The notes below the pieces were generated by a model that searched no databases, was not told the DNA's origin, and saw only the letters and a program-made list of their open reading frames with translations. A stretch of DNA of 43,587 nt from an uncultured Clostridia bacterium. Its GTDB lineage: Bacteria; Bacillota; Clostridia; TANB77; CAG-508. The stretch lies in NCBI GenBank assembly GCA_944388735.1, contig CALXJX010000008.1, positions 1-43,587 on the forward strand, given 5' to 3'. A program made the position numbers and the translations under genes. Shown here in pieces: positions 43,140-43,587 of the stretch; the first letter of the stretch is position 1, and every line of letters begins with the position of its first letter.

Positions 43140-43587
43140 TTATTCTAAATACTCTTTTAATCCATCAACTATTTTGTACACTTTAGTCATTGGATTTCTT
43201 CGTAATGCTTGTCCGTCTTTATTTAATTCTTCCATATATTTGCAATTCTTTATTGCTGTATGTAGCCTTCCCTCACTTGTAACTTTTTCAAAAATATTTG
43301 TATTGTTTTTAGTATACTCCCCTAAACCTTTTTTTCTGAAATTCTTTACTTAATTCTTGCAATACATTGTCCTTTGAAATATATCTATTTACTTTCTTGA
43401 AATGTGATAATAACTACAATTCAAAATTTGGATTAGACCAAGCTACATTATAGTTACAGGTTTTAATTGCTTTATCAAATTGTTCATCTGAGTAGTCATC
43501 TTTATCAAACACAACCCAAACTTGTCCATATCTTTTATTTGAATAGTTTACAAATTTATCTGTATATTTTACTAAAGCTGTGGTATT
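43140..43587 (-). pseudogene. RloB-like protein, broken by a nonsense codon and a frameshift (partial)
   Basis: RloB-family proteins pair with an AAA ATPase (RloA, AbiL-type) in restriction or abortive-infection loci. The visible C-terminal half has RYGQVWVVFDKDDYSDEQFD and SNPNFEL, a stop (TAG at 43414-43416), then LLSHFKK. The family motif is NPxFExWLLxHF, so TAG replaces the Trp codon TGG. A second lesion lies at a T7 run (43329-43335), after which another frame continues with GLGEYTKNNTNIFEKVTSEG and RRNPMTKVYKIVDGLKEYLE to the stop at 43140. The gene enters from beyond the right edge, where an ATPase partner may be. Confidence 0.8.

Noticed and set aside
43414-43416. TAG in the RloB gene as a reassigned sense codon
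   Set aside because: TAG is the stop codon of dnaG in this window and the RloB gene has a second, independent frameshift.

Overview
The window comes from a very AT-rich, low-GC Gram-positive genome. The gene set suggests an anaerobic, fermentative, uncultivated Clostridia-type Firmicute. Markers are AdhE, a SpoIIID-like regulator, a dnaG-rpoD pair, tig-clpP-clpX, a small alarmone synthetase, sortases with LPXTG substrates, and Shine-Dalgarno sites before most genes (ATG, with some TTG starts). No tRNA, rRNA or CRISPR array was seen. Most genes lie on the minus strand; the rightward ones are the FAD oxidoreductase, the Xre regulator, the GT51 transglycosylase, the polysaccharide deacetylase and one small unknown gene.

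Layout. 0-9.4 kb: SpoIIID-like regulator, CmpB-type membrane protein, DUF362 ferredoxin-like protein, FAD oxidoreductase, cysteine desulfurase, patatin-like lipase, WG-repeat protein, CNNM/CorC-type membrane protein. 9.9-14.7 kb: thioester-domain/SpaA surface protein, class D-like sortase, and an OmpR-type two-component system. 14.8-25.2 kb: MscS channel, rpoD, dnaG, alarmone synthetase, histidine phosphatase, adhE, M23 peptidase. 25.6-31.6 kb: Xre regulator, then a leftward cell-surface cluster of cohesin-LPKTG protein, sortase, dockerin-bearing glucosaminidase, and membrane-anchored cohesin/cadherin-like protein. 32-36 kb: clpX, clpP, tig. 36.2-37.9 kb: peptidoglycan transglycosylase and polysaccharide deacetylase. 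37.9-43.6 kb: a defence-like accessory region with a DUF262/HNH (GmrSD-type) protein, a PHP-ABC ATPase with a small partner, and a broken RloB gene running off the right edge.

The two most unusual things are these. (1) A family of intergenic mobile-looking elements (9564-9780, 19515-19870, 34443-34557, with short relatives at 2350-2402 and 24057-24113, and a variant with different arms at 5223-5343). Within a copy the two arms match almost perfectly, while between copies the arm sequence differs at many positions. An inner hairpin has an invariant 20-nt loop. One copy has an 8-bp target duplication, and another carries a second element nested inside it, which also occurs alone at 30385-30484. 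(2) A compact cohesin/dockerin/sortase cluster that would tether a peptidoglycan hydrolase to the wall, as in a cellulosome but without cellulases.

Mutations that disrupt genes fall in surface, defence and sporulation genes: frameshifts, a nonsense codon, lost start codons and a lost wall anchor. The long housekeeping genes are all intact. Decay, phase variation and homopolymer sequencing errors remain alternatives.
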